NCBI GenBank assembly: GCA_963693305.1
Contig: OY855908.1
Location: 25,421,993-25,485,992 of the forward strand
Direction: 5' to 3'
Length of the DNA stretch: 64,000 nucleotides
DNA from: Meandrina meandrites
Lineage: Eukaryota; Cnidaria; Anthozoa; Scleractinia; Meandrinidae
Positions 10,516 to 21,694 of the stretch are shown here, in pieces (positions within the stretch are counted from its first letter, which is position 1; every line of letters begins with the position of its first letter). The position numbers were made by a program, and so were the translations under genes. Below the pieces are notes generated by a model that searched no databases, had not been told where the DNA came from, and saw only the letters and a list, made by a program, of their open reading frames with translations.

Positions 10516-10826
10516 GTGGGAGGCGCGGTGGCCTAATGGTTAGTGCGCTGGACTCCGGATCGGGCGGTCCAGTTTCGAGCCCTGGCCGGGTTAATGCGTT
10601 GTGTTCTTGGGAAAGATACTTTACTCTCATAGTGCCTCTCTCCACCCAGGTGTATAAATGGGTACCGGCGAATTTACTGCTCGGGGTAACCCTGCGATGG
10701 ACTAGCATCCCATCTTGGGGGTAGTAGAAATACTCCTATAGTCGCTTCATGCTACGGAAACCGAGATAAGCTCCGGCCTGATGGGCCACTAGGCTCGTAT
10801 GCAGACTTTACCTATGAAACATAAAA
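10516..10826 (+). mobile_element. tRNA-derived SINE, near full length
   Basis: The head carries box A-like GGCCTAATGGTTAGTGCGCT and box B-like AGTTTCGAGCCCTGG. Then comes a body with GTGTATAAATGGGTACCGGC and a 3' part with CGATGGACTAGCATCCCATC and GGCCACTAGGCTCGTATG. Comparison with repeat copy 2 gives a target duplication of about 10 bp, AACATCAAAG on the left and AACATAAAAG on the right. The short ORFs over it are not genes. The same 3' part recurs at 27413-27507. Confidence 0.85.
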
Positions 10827-11059
10827 GCAAACATGACGGACGTCTTAGCCTAGAAGCATCCACTGCTGAATTCGAAGGAGACGATCCACTTTCGACAGCT
10901 TATTAGCGTTCGCTCTGAAATGATCAGAGGTCAGTTTCTGAGGTTAAATTTTAGATAACTTTACCAAATTAACTATAGTTTGTTCCCGGCATATTTACGG
11001 CTGTTTAGTTTTCACAATTTGCTTCGGATACATGACTGTGGACTGGTTGAGTGTTGCCG

Positions 11060-11955
11060 TTGTTTTAGGTCTTTTGCATCAGACCCAATTGTATGAAACA
11101 AACGCACACAATCCATTTGCATGCGTGTTAAAAATAACCTGACTGGATAACTGCCCAGAACTTGACAATAATAACGGCAGTACGTCACGCTGCTTGGCGT
11201 CGTCTCGTGACACACTCCTTTGTTTTGTCAGATTCTGACGTCATCTGTGCAATTGGAGTACAGACCTTTATTTGTAAAGGTTATGAGCTGTCTATATCAC
11301 GTAGACTGCACGGATATACAGCTAAAGTCGGATTCATATGTACGATCCAAACATAAACGCAACTATATGTACCAGGGTGCTCAAATAAGCAAAGGTACCG
11401 TAGCCTTTAAATTGCGGATAACGATGTGGCAAAGCAAGTGCTAGAGGACGCGAAGAGGCTAGATAAAGGACCAAGCAACTGCTTGAGCTATATGGGCAAC
11501 ACAACGACGCAGACATAAGTGCAAGCAAAAGAAAAGGTAGAGATTTCTTTTTTCCTCTGTACAAAATTATCTTCAAACATTAAAATACCTTAAAATAATA
11601 GCTTGTGAAGGTACAAAAACACCAAAGACGTCATGATAAACCAGTAAGGAACGTGAAAAGATTGTCTATAACGCAAGACCGACTTGAAAGATTGTTCTTT
11701 GAAGAGGCGCACGTCGTGTCCTTAAAAACTCAATTAAATGTCGCGAACTGAATCCTGAAACTATTGGATGCAGTCTAAAGTAGCGAGATTTTGAAACTGA
11801 ATTCTATCCAACCTTTTTACCTTTTCGTAGTTTCAATTTCATGTGAATATTGTGCTGCCCTATTTGGGAAAATGATACCTTGATTTGTTTCTTGAGCGTG
11901 AGTCTTTGAGCTACCTACTCACGTAACATTAAAAATAGTTATAGCGGTTTTTATT
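11060..11955. other. intergenic, no gene recognised
   Basis: Only short unrelated open frames occur. There are no splice-bounded homologous exons and no clear repeat structure. Confidence 0.45.
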
Positions 11956-11959
11956 TTTC

Positions 11960-12750
11960 ATTCCAATGAACGCAGCCAGAACGTCAAAGGCGAAAATCTA
12001 CCTTCTGCCTTTTTATAAATCTAAAGAGGGTTTTGTTGAAGGAAAAAAGGCAATCAGTAAAAACCCGGAAGGAAAAAGATCCTCGATAAATTGGGTATTG
12101 CGCAACAATGTCATGGCAACAAGTCAGAGTTACAAAAAACAGTTCAATGGGTAAATAGTATTGCATTTTGTTCGCTTCGCTTACTTCGGTTGACGCCTGG
12201 GTATCTTGTTTCGAGTACAGTTTTGCTTCCTTGTAGCGCGGTGATGCAAACGCTTTTCTAGCCACAATGAACAGCCTGATCAAAGTAGCAGGTTTACCAA
12301 ACGCTTACCTTGACTTCTTGCCTCAGAAGGAAAGTGACGTCTAAGCGACTTCCCGGAACATTTTTCTGCGGTTTTCAATGGTTTATAATTCCCTCAGACA
12401 GAGTGAATCAGACAGGATTGTTGGCGATATACTCTAAAAGGTTAGTCTGTTTATTTCTTTCACGTTGCATATTTGTTTCACGCTGATGTCCCTCAATAAT
12501 CTCACCTCGTCTGTACACGTTTTCACAGTAAAGAGTCCCTCTTTTTCTAAATTTGAGTCTTCACTGTGGAAGCGGTCACGCTCGGTCGTGGAGCAGCCAT
12601 CTTGAACAGAGAGTCAGAAAACTACTTAGTTGACAGTCAAATTTTGTGATAATTCAATTGAACGCGACATAACACCGTTGGCTCTAAAACGGCTTTCCAA
12701 TAGAACAGTTCACAGTCTACGTTGTTTGTGGTTAAAACAGTTGATTTCTT
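11960..12750 (-). repeat. three-copy dispersed repeat, copy B
   Basis: Matches copy A (6560-7100) around 12400-12660 and copy C (29750-30410) around 11960-12250. Shared blocks include GGGTATCTTGTTTCGAG, GTCTGTTTATTTCTTTCAC and GCAGCCATCTTGAACAGAGA. The minus-strand frame corresponding to the 46-codon frame of copy A is broken by an early stop after about 17 codons. Confidence 0.6.
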
Positions 12751-13074
12751 GGGCGCAAATTAGCATGTAAATATGATTAGACTGTGATTAATAATAATCA
12801 GCATTTGATATGGCGTTTTCCTACAAACATGCAGCCATTTCTCGTTATGTTAGCACTGGCTTCACAACGTGCTGCACAGTCACGTCTCTTGGAAACGAAC
12901 ACGTAAGCTGGGAAGGCAGCGTCTCTTTGGTCCGTCCACCTTCTGCCAAAAGACAGACACTCAAAGCTGCGCGCGGAGGAGTAATGATATCTGTTTTGTT
13001 TTGAACTTTTTGATAACTTGTTGGTACATTAATGTTAGTTTAGAACCAACAGTGCGGCTCTATCAGAATCATAA

Positions 13075-13380
13075 TTATAACAGCAACTGAACGAATAATT
13101 CCTTTTTGTCCAGCCTGGAATTGTTTGTGGGTTTCAATAGCTTCTTGCTTCGGAATTCTAAAATATAATAATAATCATGGTTAGCATGAAAATGGCTGTT
13201 GTTTACCAGATTGAAGAGAACTTTCAGAAATGTGTCAAAATTCAAATCGACTTTCGTTTGCCTTTTAGAATCATCCACTATGTTCTTTAATAGATCACGA
13301 GGATGAAACAGCAAATGTACCAAAAATCCTAAACAATCTGCTTTTAACCATGATTCAAGACCCTGAGGAACCAGTTGCAA
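13075..13380 (-). CDS. unrecognised 101-codon open frame, doubtful
   Basis: The frame begins MQLVPQGLESWLKADCLGFL and is rich in leucine, phenylalanine and asparagine. I do not recognise a domain. No splice sites or paralogue in the window support it, and the composition is that of AT-rich noncoding DNA. Low confidence that it is a gene. Confidence 0.15.
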   Translation of the reverse strand: MQLVPQGLESWLKADCLGFLVHLLFHPRDLLKNIVDDSKRQTKVDLNFDTFLKVLFNLVNNSHFHANHDYYYILEFRSKKLLKPTNNSRLDKKELFVQLLL

Positions 13381-13662
13381 TTGTTTTTGTTGCGATCAGT
13401 ATTCATAATTGTTATCAAGATTCCAATCGTTTAAAACAGACCAACCTTTCACTTGAAGACAATGCTTTTTTCAAACAAGTTTACACGTTTGTTATTGGAT
13501 TGGAAGTTTGAGTGACTTCTCTTTCACGAAAGTTAAAAACAAATGAACAACGTAAATTGTTATACTAAACACTAAACGATTTTCCCACAAAAAGCAAGAA
13601 AACCTGATATATGATTACTAAATCACGCAAGACGTCGTGAAGCTTAGTTAGCGATCACATCG

Positions 13663-13675
13663 TAGTGGTAGTAGC

Positions 13676-13709
<34 letters not shown>

Positions 13710-13918
13710 AGAGTAGCAGCAACAGCAGCAGCAGTAGTAGTAATAGTTGGAACCTTGTAGTAGTAGTACTACTACTAGTAGAAGCAGTAGTAAAATGTAG
13801 TAGTAAGACTTTATTGAAGTGTCAATGGTGTTTAGCTTTACAAACTAATACTGGGACACTAATAAAGTTTAAAAAAGTGAAATGGAAAAAAAGAGCAGAA
13901 TAACATTGATTTCTCTAT
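13663..13918 (+). repeat. (GTA)n microsatellite with repeat R3, copy 2
   Basis: GTA and GCA triplets at 13663-13745 lead into a second copy of R3 at 13780-13918, sharing AAGACTTTATTGAAGTGTCA and the following 100 bp with 9330-9465. The arrangement (microsatellite first, then R3) is the same in both places. Confidence 0.8.
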
Positions 13919-14514
13919 AAAAGAAGCTGACAAGTAGTTCATAATAATTTTATAAATATATTGTGATAGATTTGCTTGTTTCAGGAGCTATCCTCAAGTG
14001 AAATTTTAGCAAACTCAATTGCTAAAATAACAATTCTATTCATTCTATTCAGAAAATTAAAACTGGATGATGACAGAGTTACTACTGATTCCGCAGAAAT
14101 TCTAGATCAGCTAAAATTATTTTAGTCAGATTTGTACCAAGATCATGGTTCTAACAGTAATGGAGACGAAGCTGCTAGATTCCTATACAATCCTTTCATA
14201 CCCAAGTTAGATGAGGATGAAAAAGAAAAATGTGAAGGAAGACTTACAGAAAATGAATGATATCGCTCACTTCTCACTTTTCAAACTGGGAAAGCCCCTG
14301 GGAATGACGGTTTAACAGCTGGAGGCCAATCTCTCTTCTAAATGTAGATGTCAAGATTGCATCAAAAGCTATTGCAAAAAGATTAGAAACTGTTTTACCT
14401 CTCATCATTCATGAAAATCAATGCGCCTATGTCAAGGGCCGATCAATCTTTGACTGCACCAGAATTATAGACGATATTATGTTTTATACCAAAGAAAATA
14501 AATATTCTGACTAC

Positions 14515-14985
14515 ACTAGCACGAGACATTCAATGTGAAAGTTTATTGAGGATGCGTCAGTCAGTCATCTGATTCAAAAGATATCCTGATAACAATCTAA
14601 AATCTTACAAAGAGCAACTATTGTTTCCAAAAATACAAAGGTGTGCTACGCCAGATACGAAAAACCACTAAAACTACCCTTTAGAAGTGGCCAAAGTTGT
14701 GTGGAAACGTATTCCTCGTCTAATGCAGCAGCACGAAACCTTGAGGAAAGGGTTCAACTACATAAACTAGAACATTTTACAGTAGACTATTTACAAAAGC
14801 TGTTCAAACAACATATTAAAGAAAAAAGAAAAGCGAGCGAAGACGAAGACTGACCGACCTAGAATTACCTAAATCTCCCGCCAAAAGCCTATATATACCT
14901 AAACATCCCAGAACAACCCGCGAACCTCTAAGTCGTGCCGTCAGAATAGTAATTTCAGACTAATTCATTCATTCACACGTCAGAA
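14515..14985 (+). other. insert of unknown origin in the LINE, with an 84-codon frame
   Basis: LINE coding is interrupted between TKENKYSDY and LPGLLLAIDFEKAF. The inserted DNA has a plus-strand frame ending at 14853 that includes NAAARNLEERVQLHKLEH, FTVDYLQKLFKQHIKEK and RKASEDED. It is rich in charged residues and helix-prone. I do not recognise it. It opens without a good ATG (the track start is GTG), so it may be a captured exon or transposon fragment. The flanks share only a short TACA-like match. Confidence 0.45.
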
Positions 14986-15849
14986 ATTACATTACCTGGC
15001 CTTCTACTGGCTATTGATTTCGAAAAGGCTTTCGATTCTCTGGATTGGACAGTTTTAAATAAGGCTTTGTCAGCCTTTAATTTCGGTCAATCATTTATCA
15101 AATGGGTCAACACCTTTTATTCTAATATTCAAAGTTGCGTCATGAATAATGGATTCTCCACTGTGCATTTTGATGTAATGCGTGGAGTGAGACAGGGCGA
15201 TCCGCTATCCTCCTATCTTTTTATTATTGCTCTCGAAACACTAGCTATATACATCAGAGGCAGCGATGAGATTAAAGGCATCAACCTTCGGAATGAACAT
15301 GAAGTCAGTTAAATTAACTGCCTTTGCTGATGATATGACTACCTTTTTGAAAGACGACCAGTCTGCTGAAAACCTCTTGAAAGTACTGAACGATTTCGGG
15401 CGGTGCTCCGGCCTTAAGCTAAATAAAAGCAAGCTGGAAGCTTGTTACCTGGGTACTTCTTCCCCCACTGACTTTCATATCAACATAGACATCAAGAACA
15501 GCATTGAAATATTAGGCATCTTTTTTTCGTATAATAAAAAAGAAGCAGCTAAATTAAATTTTGAATCAATTTTGGATTCTTTGAAAAAGAAACTTAATTT
15601 ATGGAGATGGAGGAATTTAACTGTTTTAGGGAGAGTCCAAATTGTTAAAACATGCTAGCTCGAAGTTTCTATATCGTGCATCACAGCTACCTCTCGCGAA
15701 TGAAATAAAGGGTGCGAACAAAATCATTTATGATTTTATATGGAAAGGTAAAGATAAGGTCAAAAGGCGGGCTCTAATATTGAAAATGGAAGTCTTAAAA
15801 TGATACACTTGGAATCTCTGATTCAAGCTCAGAAAATGTCGGTTTTTAA

Positions 15850-16459
15850 GACGGAATCCGCCAGGACTTCAAGTAGTTGTTGGACAAAATTATGTACCAA
15901 AATTATTTACACCTTATTGCAAACTTTAGTGTTACTGCTTCAAATATCTTATCAAAAGAAATCTTTTCTAACAACACCAAACATCGAAAACCAATCTCGA
16001 AGTTCCGCTGAATTCCACTAAATCGCTTAAAAGACGCGAGCTTTTGCCTATAGCTTGTGAACATTAAATTTCATTTTCTCAGGCTCTGATAAGAAATTGT
16101 TGTACCAAAATTATTTACACCTCATTGCAAACTTTTGTGTTACTGCTTCAAATATCTTATCAAAAGAAATCTTTTCTAACAACACCAAACACCGAAAACA
16201 AATTTTGAATTCCACTGAATCGCTTAAAGACGATTTTACAAAATGGCTGCACGTGAGAATTTCCCGATAGCTTGTGAACTTTGAAATTCATTTTCTAAGA
16301 CTCTGATAAGAAATTGTTGTTGGTGTTATCAGTGATAATTACTTACATCTTTACCTTTTATTTAGGGTAGAAAATAACGCAATAGGATTTAAATTATTCT
16401 GGTACTCGATTTTTGTCCAACTTAAATAAATATTACTCGACTTCCTGGTGGATTCCGTC
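15850..16459. mobile_element. TTAA-flanked MITE (piggyBac-like) inside the LINE
   Basis: The terminal inverted repeats begin GACGGAATCCGCCAGGA on the left and, read inward from the right, GACGGAATCCACCAGGA. They continue with a shared TTGGACAAAA block. Both ends abut TTAA (15846-15849 and 16460-16463), the target duplication typical of piggyBac elements. Without the 610 bp and one TTAA, the LINE reading resumes smoothly at the KRY motif. Inside is a direct duplication of about 200 bp: ACTGCTTCAAATATCTTATC occurs at about 15934 and 16142. Confidence 0.87.
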
Positions 16460-17636
16460 TTAAACGCTATGTGGGACCCGGAATATGTTGCTGACTGGAA
16501 ACCTGTCTTAGACACACTTTTAAAGCCAGTCGGAGGCACCTATCTTCTGAAGTGTAACTTTAGTCATAGCGATCTTCCTATAAAAGTTAGTCCCTTTTAC
16601 GATGAATGCCTGGCATTATGGTCTAAATTCAATTCAACCATGCCTGAACAAGTCTAGGATGTTTTGAATTCGATAGTCTGGAACAACAAGAACATACTCG
16701 TTAATAAGAAATCATGTTATTACTTGGATTTGGTTGAGGCTGGCATGCATAGAATTTGTGATACGATTAAGGCAGATGGAAGCTTATACGTGGTCGGATC
16801 TGCAGCTGAAAGGACTTCATTCTAAAAACTTCCTCTCCTGGCATGGGTTAATAGATGCTATTCCTGTCAAATGGAAAAAAGAGTTAAAAGCCAAGACGAT
16901 CCCACATGATACTCCACCTTTCGGCCCCCTCGAGTATGTTTTGGTGTTAAACTCTGCCAAAGTCTCTGTATCGGAAATAAACACCAAAAAATTGTATGAA
17001 ACACATGTGTCTGATTTGCGTGAAATCCCTACAGCACAATCTAGATTTAATGAAATGCTTCCCGATTCTGAGCTAGTGTGGAATAAAATTTACAGCTTGC
17101 CCTTCCAAGTCGCGTTAGATACGAAAACGAGAGATTTTCAGTACAAAATATTGAATAGAATATTATTTACTAATGCAAAATTAAGCAAATTCAAACTAGT
17201 TGAATCATGCATTATATACTTTCTGTAGCAAGAAAGAGGAAACCCCCGAACATCTCTTTGTTTTCTGCCAATATTCTAGAGCTTTCTGGAAAGAAATTTC
17301 TAGCTGGTTGTGAGAATGTGGAATTGATACGCTTCCTGATCTGACCGATCATGTTAACATTATGTTTGGCTTGTTCGATGCAAAGAGTCACTTTATGCTT
17401 TTGAATCATATCGTGTTAATTGCAAAGCAGACCATTTTTTCCTGCAGACGGAAATCTATTGCCCCAAGCCCTATCATCTTCCTCGCACACCTTAAAAGGA
17501 TTTTTAAAATCGAAGAACACCTTGCTAAAGAAAAGAAAAAACTTAATCTGCTCCTGGGGAAAACTTTTAGAAACACTAAATTGAATTATTTTTCTGTTAA
17601 TTAGCTAGACTACGAGCAGCCCCTATTTTTTCGCAG

Positions 17637-17735
17637 TCCACCACCGCCACCACCACCACCGCCACCGTCACCACTGCCACTACCCCACCACCACCGCCAC
17701 CGCCGCCACCACCACCGCCGCCACCGCCACCGCGG
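17637..17735. repeat. (CCR)n microsatellite
   Basis: Imperfect CCA/CCG triplets follow the LINE 3' end. Confidence 0.95.
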
Positions 17736-17739
17736 TGGC

Positions 17740-18950
17740 GGTTTTGTTTTACTTTCTCTTAAACAAATTCTTACTACACCAATAGTAAAGTTTGTTTTGC
17801 AAAAGACACTCGATGAAACTAGTTATCAGTTAAAATAAATCAGTTTGCCGATTTACAACAAGAGTTTAATTTGAATTAAGCGACTGAAATAAAAGTTTTG
17901 CTTTACTATCTGTGTGTTTATTATAAATGTTATTTTCTCGGCAGTTCGTTTTCGTGCTTAAAACTCGTTCAAACCGTGGCGTGGCCACTGAAGCGCATAC
18001 GCGGTATTGTTTTATTTTTCGTTTGTGAAAGGATTAGTTTCATTGGTCACGCTCTGTTTATAATTAATTGAGTTCACTAAAACACATCGAGTCTATACCA
18101 TTGTTAAAAAAAACAATCACGTCTGCAGTAGAAAATGTATGCGATAAGGAGCTTGCATAATATCAGAACGAAATGGTTCAGTGGCTTTGACTGAAATGAA
18201 AAATGAATCGGTATTCATGCCTGTAAGGTGAAATGCTGAAAACCGCTACTGCCATGAAGTAGAAAATTAAAATATGACAACATTGATCTTCGCAAAGGTT
18301 AATCCGTTAAACAAAAAGGTGCTAGTGAAATGTTGACTCCGTAAACTAATTAAGTACAAATCGATGCGCATTCGTGTACAATAAGTCTTTGCGTTAGTTT
18401 AACTTACTACTTGTCGAAGGATAACAAAGTTATCTCTAGTTCTAAGGTGATTTGAACATGAAGAGAAAACCTACCGGAGATGATCAGAATAAGAAAATGC
18501 GACTTCGGTCTATCACAGCAAAACATTTCGCCAACCTGAATACCTTGTATTTGAAGTATGACCCGAGTGAGAATGGGAACGAGAAATAATCACTCCCATG
18601 GCTTTTCGATCTGCTCCGAAAAACTTAAATATTTCGATAATTTTGCCTCTGAAAAGACTTCCGAATGCAAATTGTTTAACTTGAACATTAACATCTATCA
18701 AAATATTTTCATTTACTCTATTTTCCGACAATAAACCAGATGGTGGCAATATTGTTCCTATTCTATATTTAGATTTTGATGTCATCATACTTGACGACGT
18801 TAATCCCTGGGGTATTGTGACGTCACTGAATCCCTGCGCCCCGACACTCTTACGCCCCGATGATGTCATTTTTCTATTTTTAGATTACGCCCCGATGACG
18901 TCATCATTTTGATGACGTCACCTACTTAATTTATGCCACAAAAAATTAAT
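17740..18950. other. intergenic with clustered TGACGTCA sites and a 43-codon ORF
   Basis: A small plus-strand ORF at 18458-18589 starts MKRKPTGDDQNKKMRLRSIT. It is basic and unrecognised, and I would not call it a gene without expression data. GATGACGTCATC-type palindromes, matching the CREB/ATF site, occur at about 18894-18922, and looser TGACGTC or GATGTCA variants at about 18779-18870. Whether they regulate anything is unknown. Confidence 0.35.
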
Positions 18951-19975
18951 TTATTCTCCATCTTGAGTAATCCTGCAGTAGTCAGCATAGCTAATGAGGT
19001 TGCATGTAGAGCCACAGTCCATCTGGCACGGTATGTCACATGGAGTCTTTCCATTGACACTCAAAGAAAGTGTTGCAAACCACTTTTCGCCTGAAGCTTT
19101 AACCGAGCCCACGGTGTGTTCCACGTTGTAAACTGACTCATCTGATGATGAATCTGACTCATCTGAAGGCGCATCAAGCATGTTTACATTGTTAGGCTTC
19201 TTGGGTTGTTTGCAGACCTTGGCGAAGTGATGCATCTTCTTGCAGTTTGTACAAGTTACACCATATGCTGGGCAGTGCTTTCCCTGTTTTGGATGTTTTC
19301 CACCACAATATGTACAAGCGTGGGGCGTTTCTTTTCTCGCGTTTTCTGACCCATGATGCTTTGGGGGCGTGCCTTTCGGTTTCTTTCCTTTCTTGTCGTT
19401 CTTGACAAATTTTACTTCCGATACCTTATCGTTGTTCAATTTCGTAGCTGTCAACTCGTGATTTCGCTGTTTCTACACATGTCGGTCGCCTTTTGTAGGG
19501 TTAGCTTGGGTTCTCGAAGCATTCTGGCCCGTGCACTCGCGTCTATGGTACCTAACAACAACCGATCTCGAATCAAGTCGTTCTCGAGAGTACCAAACTC
19601 GCATGTTGATGCCAACTGCCGAAGTTTTGTGATGTACTGTGCGAATGTTTCACCTTGGCTCTGTTCACAAGTGTTGAACTTGTAGCGCTCGTAAATGACA
19701 TTTCGGGTTGGTTCGAAATGCGCCTGTAGCGCTTGCAAAACTGGGTCGATCTTTTTCCTGTCACCATCCGCCATTTCGATGTGTTTAAATACTCGGAAAC
19801 ACTCTTTGCCCATGACGGATAACAGCGTAGCGACTCGGATTGCTTCATCTTTTTTATCCAGACCGACAGCAATCTCGTAATTCTCAAACTGGGATTGGAG
19901 AAACGACCAATTGTGCGCGAGGTCCCCCTTCATGTCCATCGGTGCTGGAGTCGGGAAGTTGCTCGCGGCCATCAT
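18951..19975 (-). pseudogene. gag: Ty3-type gag and protease start, frameshifted fragment
   Basis: Two abutting minus-strand frames make up one broken gag. The first (19975-19451, 174 codons) is the capsid region with NVIYERYKFNTCEQSQGETF and CEFGTLENDLIRDRLLLG, close to the same region of the intact element at 21695-25771. The second (19454-18951) is in a shifted frame and lacks its own ATG. It carries two zinc knuckles (CTYCGGKH...C and CTNCKKMHHFAKVC) and a protease motif CQMDCGSTCNLISY, in which the usual D-T/S-G is D-C-G. Coding ends at 18951 and no RT or integrase follows. It belongs to a related but distinct family from the intact copy. Confidence 0.9.
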
Positions 19976-20121
19976 ATAGTCCTTTCGAATCCTCGATTCA
20001 CAGAACCATCCAGGCTTTATAGCTTTCTTTACTGTATACTGGATGTTCAGGGATGTGTTTTCCAGCGTGTGGGTCGGTCACGAAACTCGCGGAGGCTTTC
20101 TTACTCAACGAGAGACGTACG

Positions 20122-20135
20122 CACTCCTGACACCA
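20122..20135 (-). other. primer-binding site of the gag fragment (tRNA-Leu type)
   Basis: On the minus strand the 14 bases TGGTGTCAGGAGTG are complementary to the 3' end of metazoan leucine tRNAs whose acceptor ends CACTCCTGACACCA. The next plus-strand bases, from 20136, begin TGTTTCATC as an LTR end would. The outer LTR limit is uncertain: an ACA at 20248 is possible, but it merges with repeat R1. Confidence 0.7.
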
Positions 20136-20242
20136 TGTTTCATCAACACGCCATTTTGGAGCACAAAAAAACAACTTTAATTAATGCTAATTTATGCATA
20201 CATGATGGCCTGGGGCGAGGCGCATAATAAATCTCGTAACAT

Positions 20243-20723
20243 TTTACAGGTGTAAACCCCCCTCCCCCACCACATGGGCGGATATGCCATACAATGAATA
20301 TTTTCTCAGGGAGCTGTAAAGTTCAAATCTTTGTTGCGTCCAAAAACTTATTTATAATTTACTTAATTAATTCAGCCCCCCTCCTCCAAACAGTCCCTAG
20401 CCTGCAAGTTTCATGGCACGGAGAAATGATGGTAGTACGTGAAATTTAAACCAATTTATTTTGGCTGCTTATAAAGCTTGTATGAAACTTCAAAGCGAAC
20501 ATGACGGACTTCTTAGCCTAGAAACATCCACTGCTGAAGGAGGCGATCCACCTTCGACAGCTTATTCGTTCGCTCTGAAATGAATTGAGGTCAGTTTCTG
20601 AGGTTAAGTTTTGAAAACTTTCCCGAGTTAACTATAGTTTGTTCACGGTTTGTTTACGGCTGTTTAGTTTTCACAATCTGCTTTGGATACATGAAAGCAC
20701 TGTGGACTGGTTGAGTGTTGCCG
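20243..20723. repeat. dispersed repeat R1, copy 2 (uninterrupted)
   Basis: Uninterrupted version of the repeat at 9721-11059. It lies immediately beside the putative LTR of the gag fragment and may be target sequence or part of a longer LTR. Confidence 0.8.
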
Positions 20724-21400
20724 TAAAACAAATCATAGATCTCTTCGAGATTCGACTATTTTGCATGGAGTATGCGTTGGGGAAATTATAATATTGAAAG
20801 CGATTTGCAATGCATTAACCCATTGACTCACAGTCCCGAAGGCTTTTATTAGCGCGCATCCACCCCCCAAAATTCTCGGCTCTTTTACGGCATTTAACAC
20901 AAACGTGCGAGTGGAAAAAATGTACTATATGCGTACTAAATTCAGACAAATAATTCGTTTCTGAAGTAAACTCTTACAGTGGAACCCCGCCTAACGGCCA
21001 CCTCGTTAATGCGGCCACCTTTTTAATACGGCCACCTTTTTTTGTCCCGGAAAAATGGCCATACGGCCACCCCGTTAATACGGCCAAGGGCCACATTCTG
21101 AAATCCCAAACTATACAATCCTTTATAATATTACCTCGTTAATACGGCCACTCGAACCAAATACCTATTAATAATTGACCAACCTAAACAAATACAGTAC
21201 TTGAGAAACAATATTGAATGATATTATTTTATTAAAAACCATATGCGTGTGGATCTTGAGCTTTTCTCATCTTCGTGAACATCTCTTACAGAAAGATTGT
21301 TATCAAGGTCCAATAGATTCGTTAGCATTTTGATGTGGCTCTGTTTAATTGTGATATGTATCTGTCAAGACGTCACTTGAAGTAGACCAGTCATGAAATT

Positions 21401-21551
21401 TGACGATTTCGAGAGCCGAGCTCCAACCAACGTGTACAATTTATTCGAACTGCCTTGAATGAACGTTACAAGCATATATTAAGTCTATTACATAATGACA
21501 CTCACATTCCACACACATTCCACACGCACGCATTCACACGCTCATTCTACA
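21401..21551 (-). repeat. 3' LTR of the Ty3 element
   Basis: 151 bp, identical to the 5' LTR. It includes tandem CATTCCACACACATTCCACA units near the outer end. Confidence 0.95.
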
Positions 21552-21694
21552 TCCCCCTTTGCAAATAAGCACATTATAGCAAAGCTTATGAAAACAAAAT
21601 AACAGGCGGAATAAATCAGAAGGCAAAACAGTCAAAACAGTGTCATAAACAATCCTAGTGACTGAGCAAGCTCATAGAAGTTCAATGTTTCCAG

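Larger units (their letters stand above)
9721..11059. repeat. dispersed repeat R1, copy 1, split by two insertions
   Basis: This region is co-linear with 20243-20723 in three blocks: 9721-9766, about 10273-10515 and about 10827-11059. Shared landmarks include CATGGGCGGATATG, CCCCCCTCCTCCAAACAGTC, TTCATGGCACGG, CCTAGAAGCATCCACTGCTG and CTGTGGACTGGTTGAGTGTT. The gaps hold a Crypton-like insert and a SINE that are missing from the other copy. Nature unknown. Confidence 0.85.
14041..17604 (+). mobile_element. Tx1/L1-like LINE, 5'-truncated, degenerate, with two insertions
   Basis: The plus strand retains most of an ORF2 reverse transcriptase and its C-terminal tail. At 14219-14510 come TGKAPGNDGLTA, LNVDVKIASKAIAKRLE and NQCAYVKGRSIFDCTRIIDD. 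At 14995-15657 come LLAIDFEKAFDSLDW, GVRQGDPLSSYLFIIALE and FADDMTTFL with the catalytic aspartates, then SGLKLNKSKLEA and LNLWRWRNLTVLGRVQIVK. From 16464 the tail includes DWKPVLDTLL, VWNKIYSLPFQVALDTKTRD and FQYKILNRILFTNAKL, the usual end of L1/Tx1 proteins, followed by an FWKEIS segment. The endonuclease domain is absent. Stops and frameshifts, for example near 14124, 14260, 15655 and 16655, show that it is dead. The 3' end runs into a CCR microsatellite at about 17637. Confidence 0.88.
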
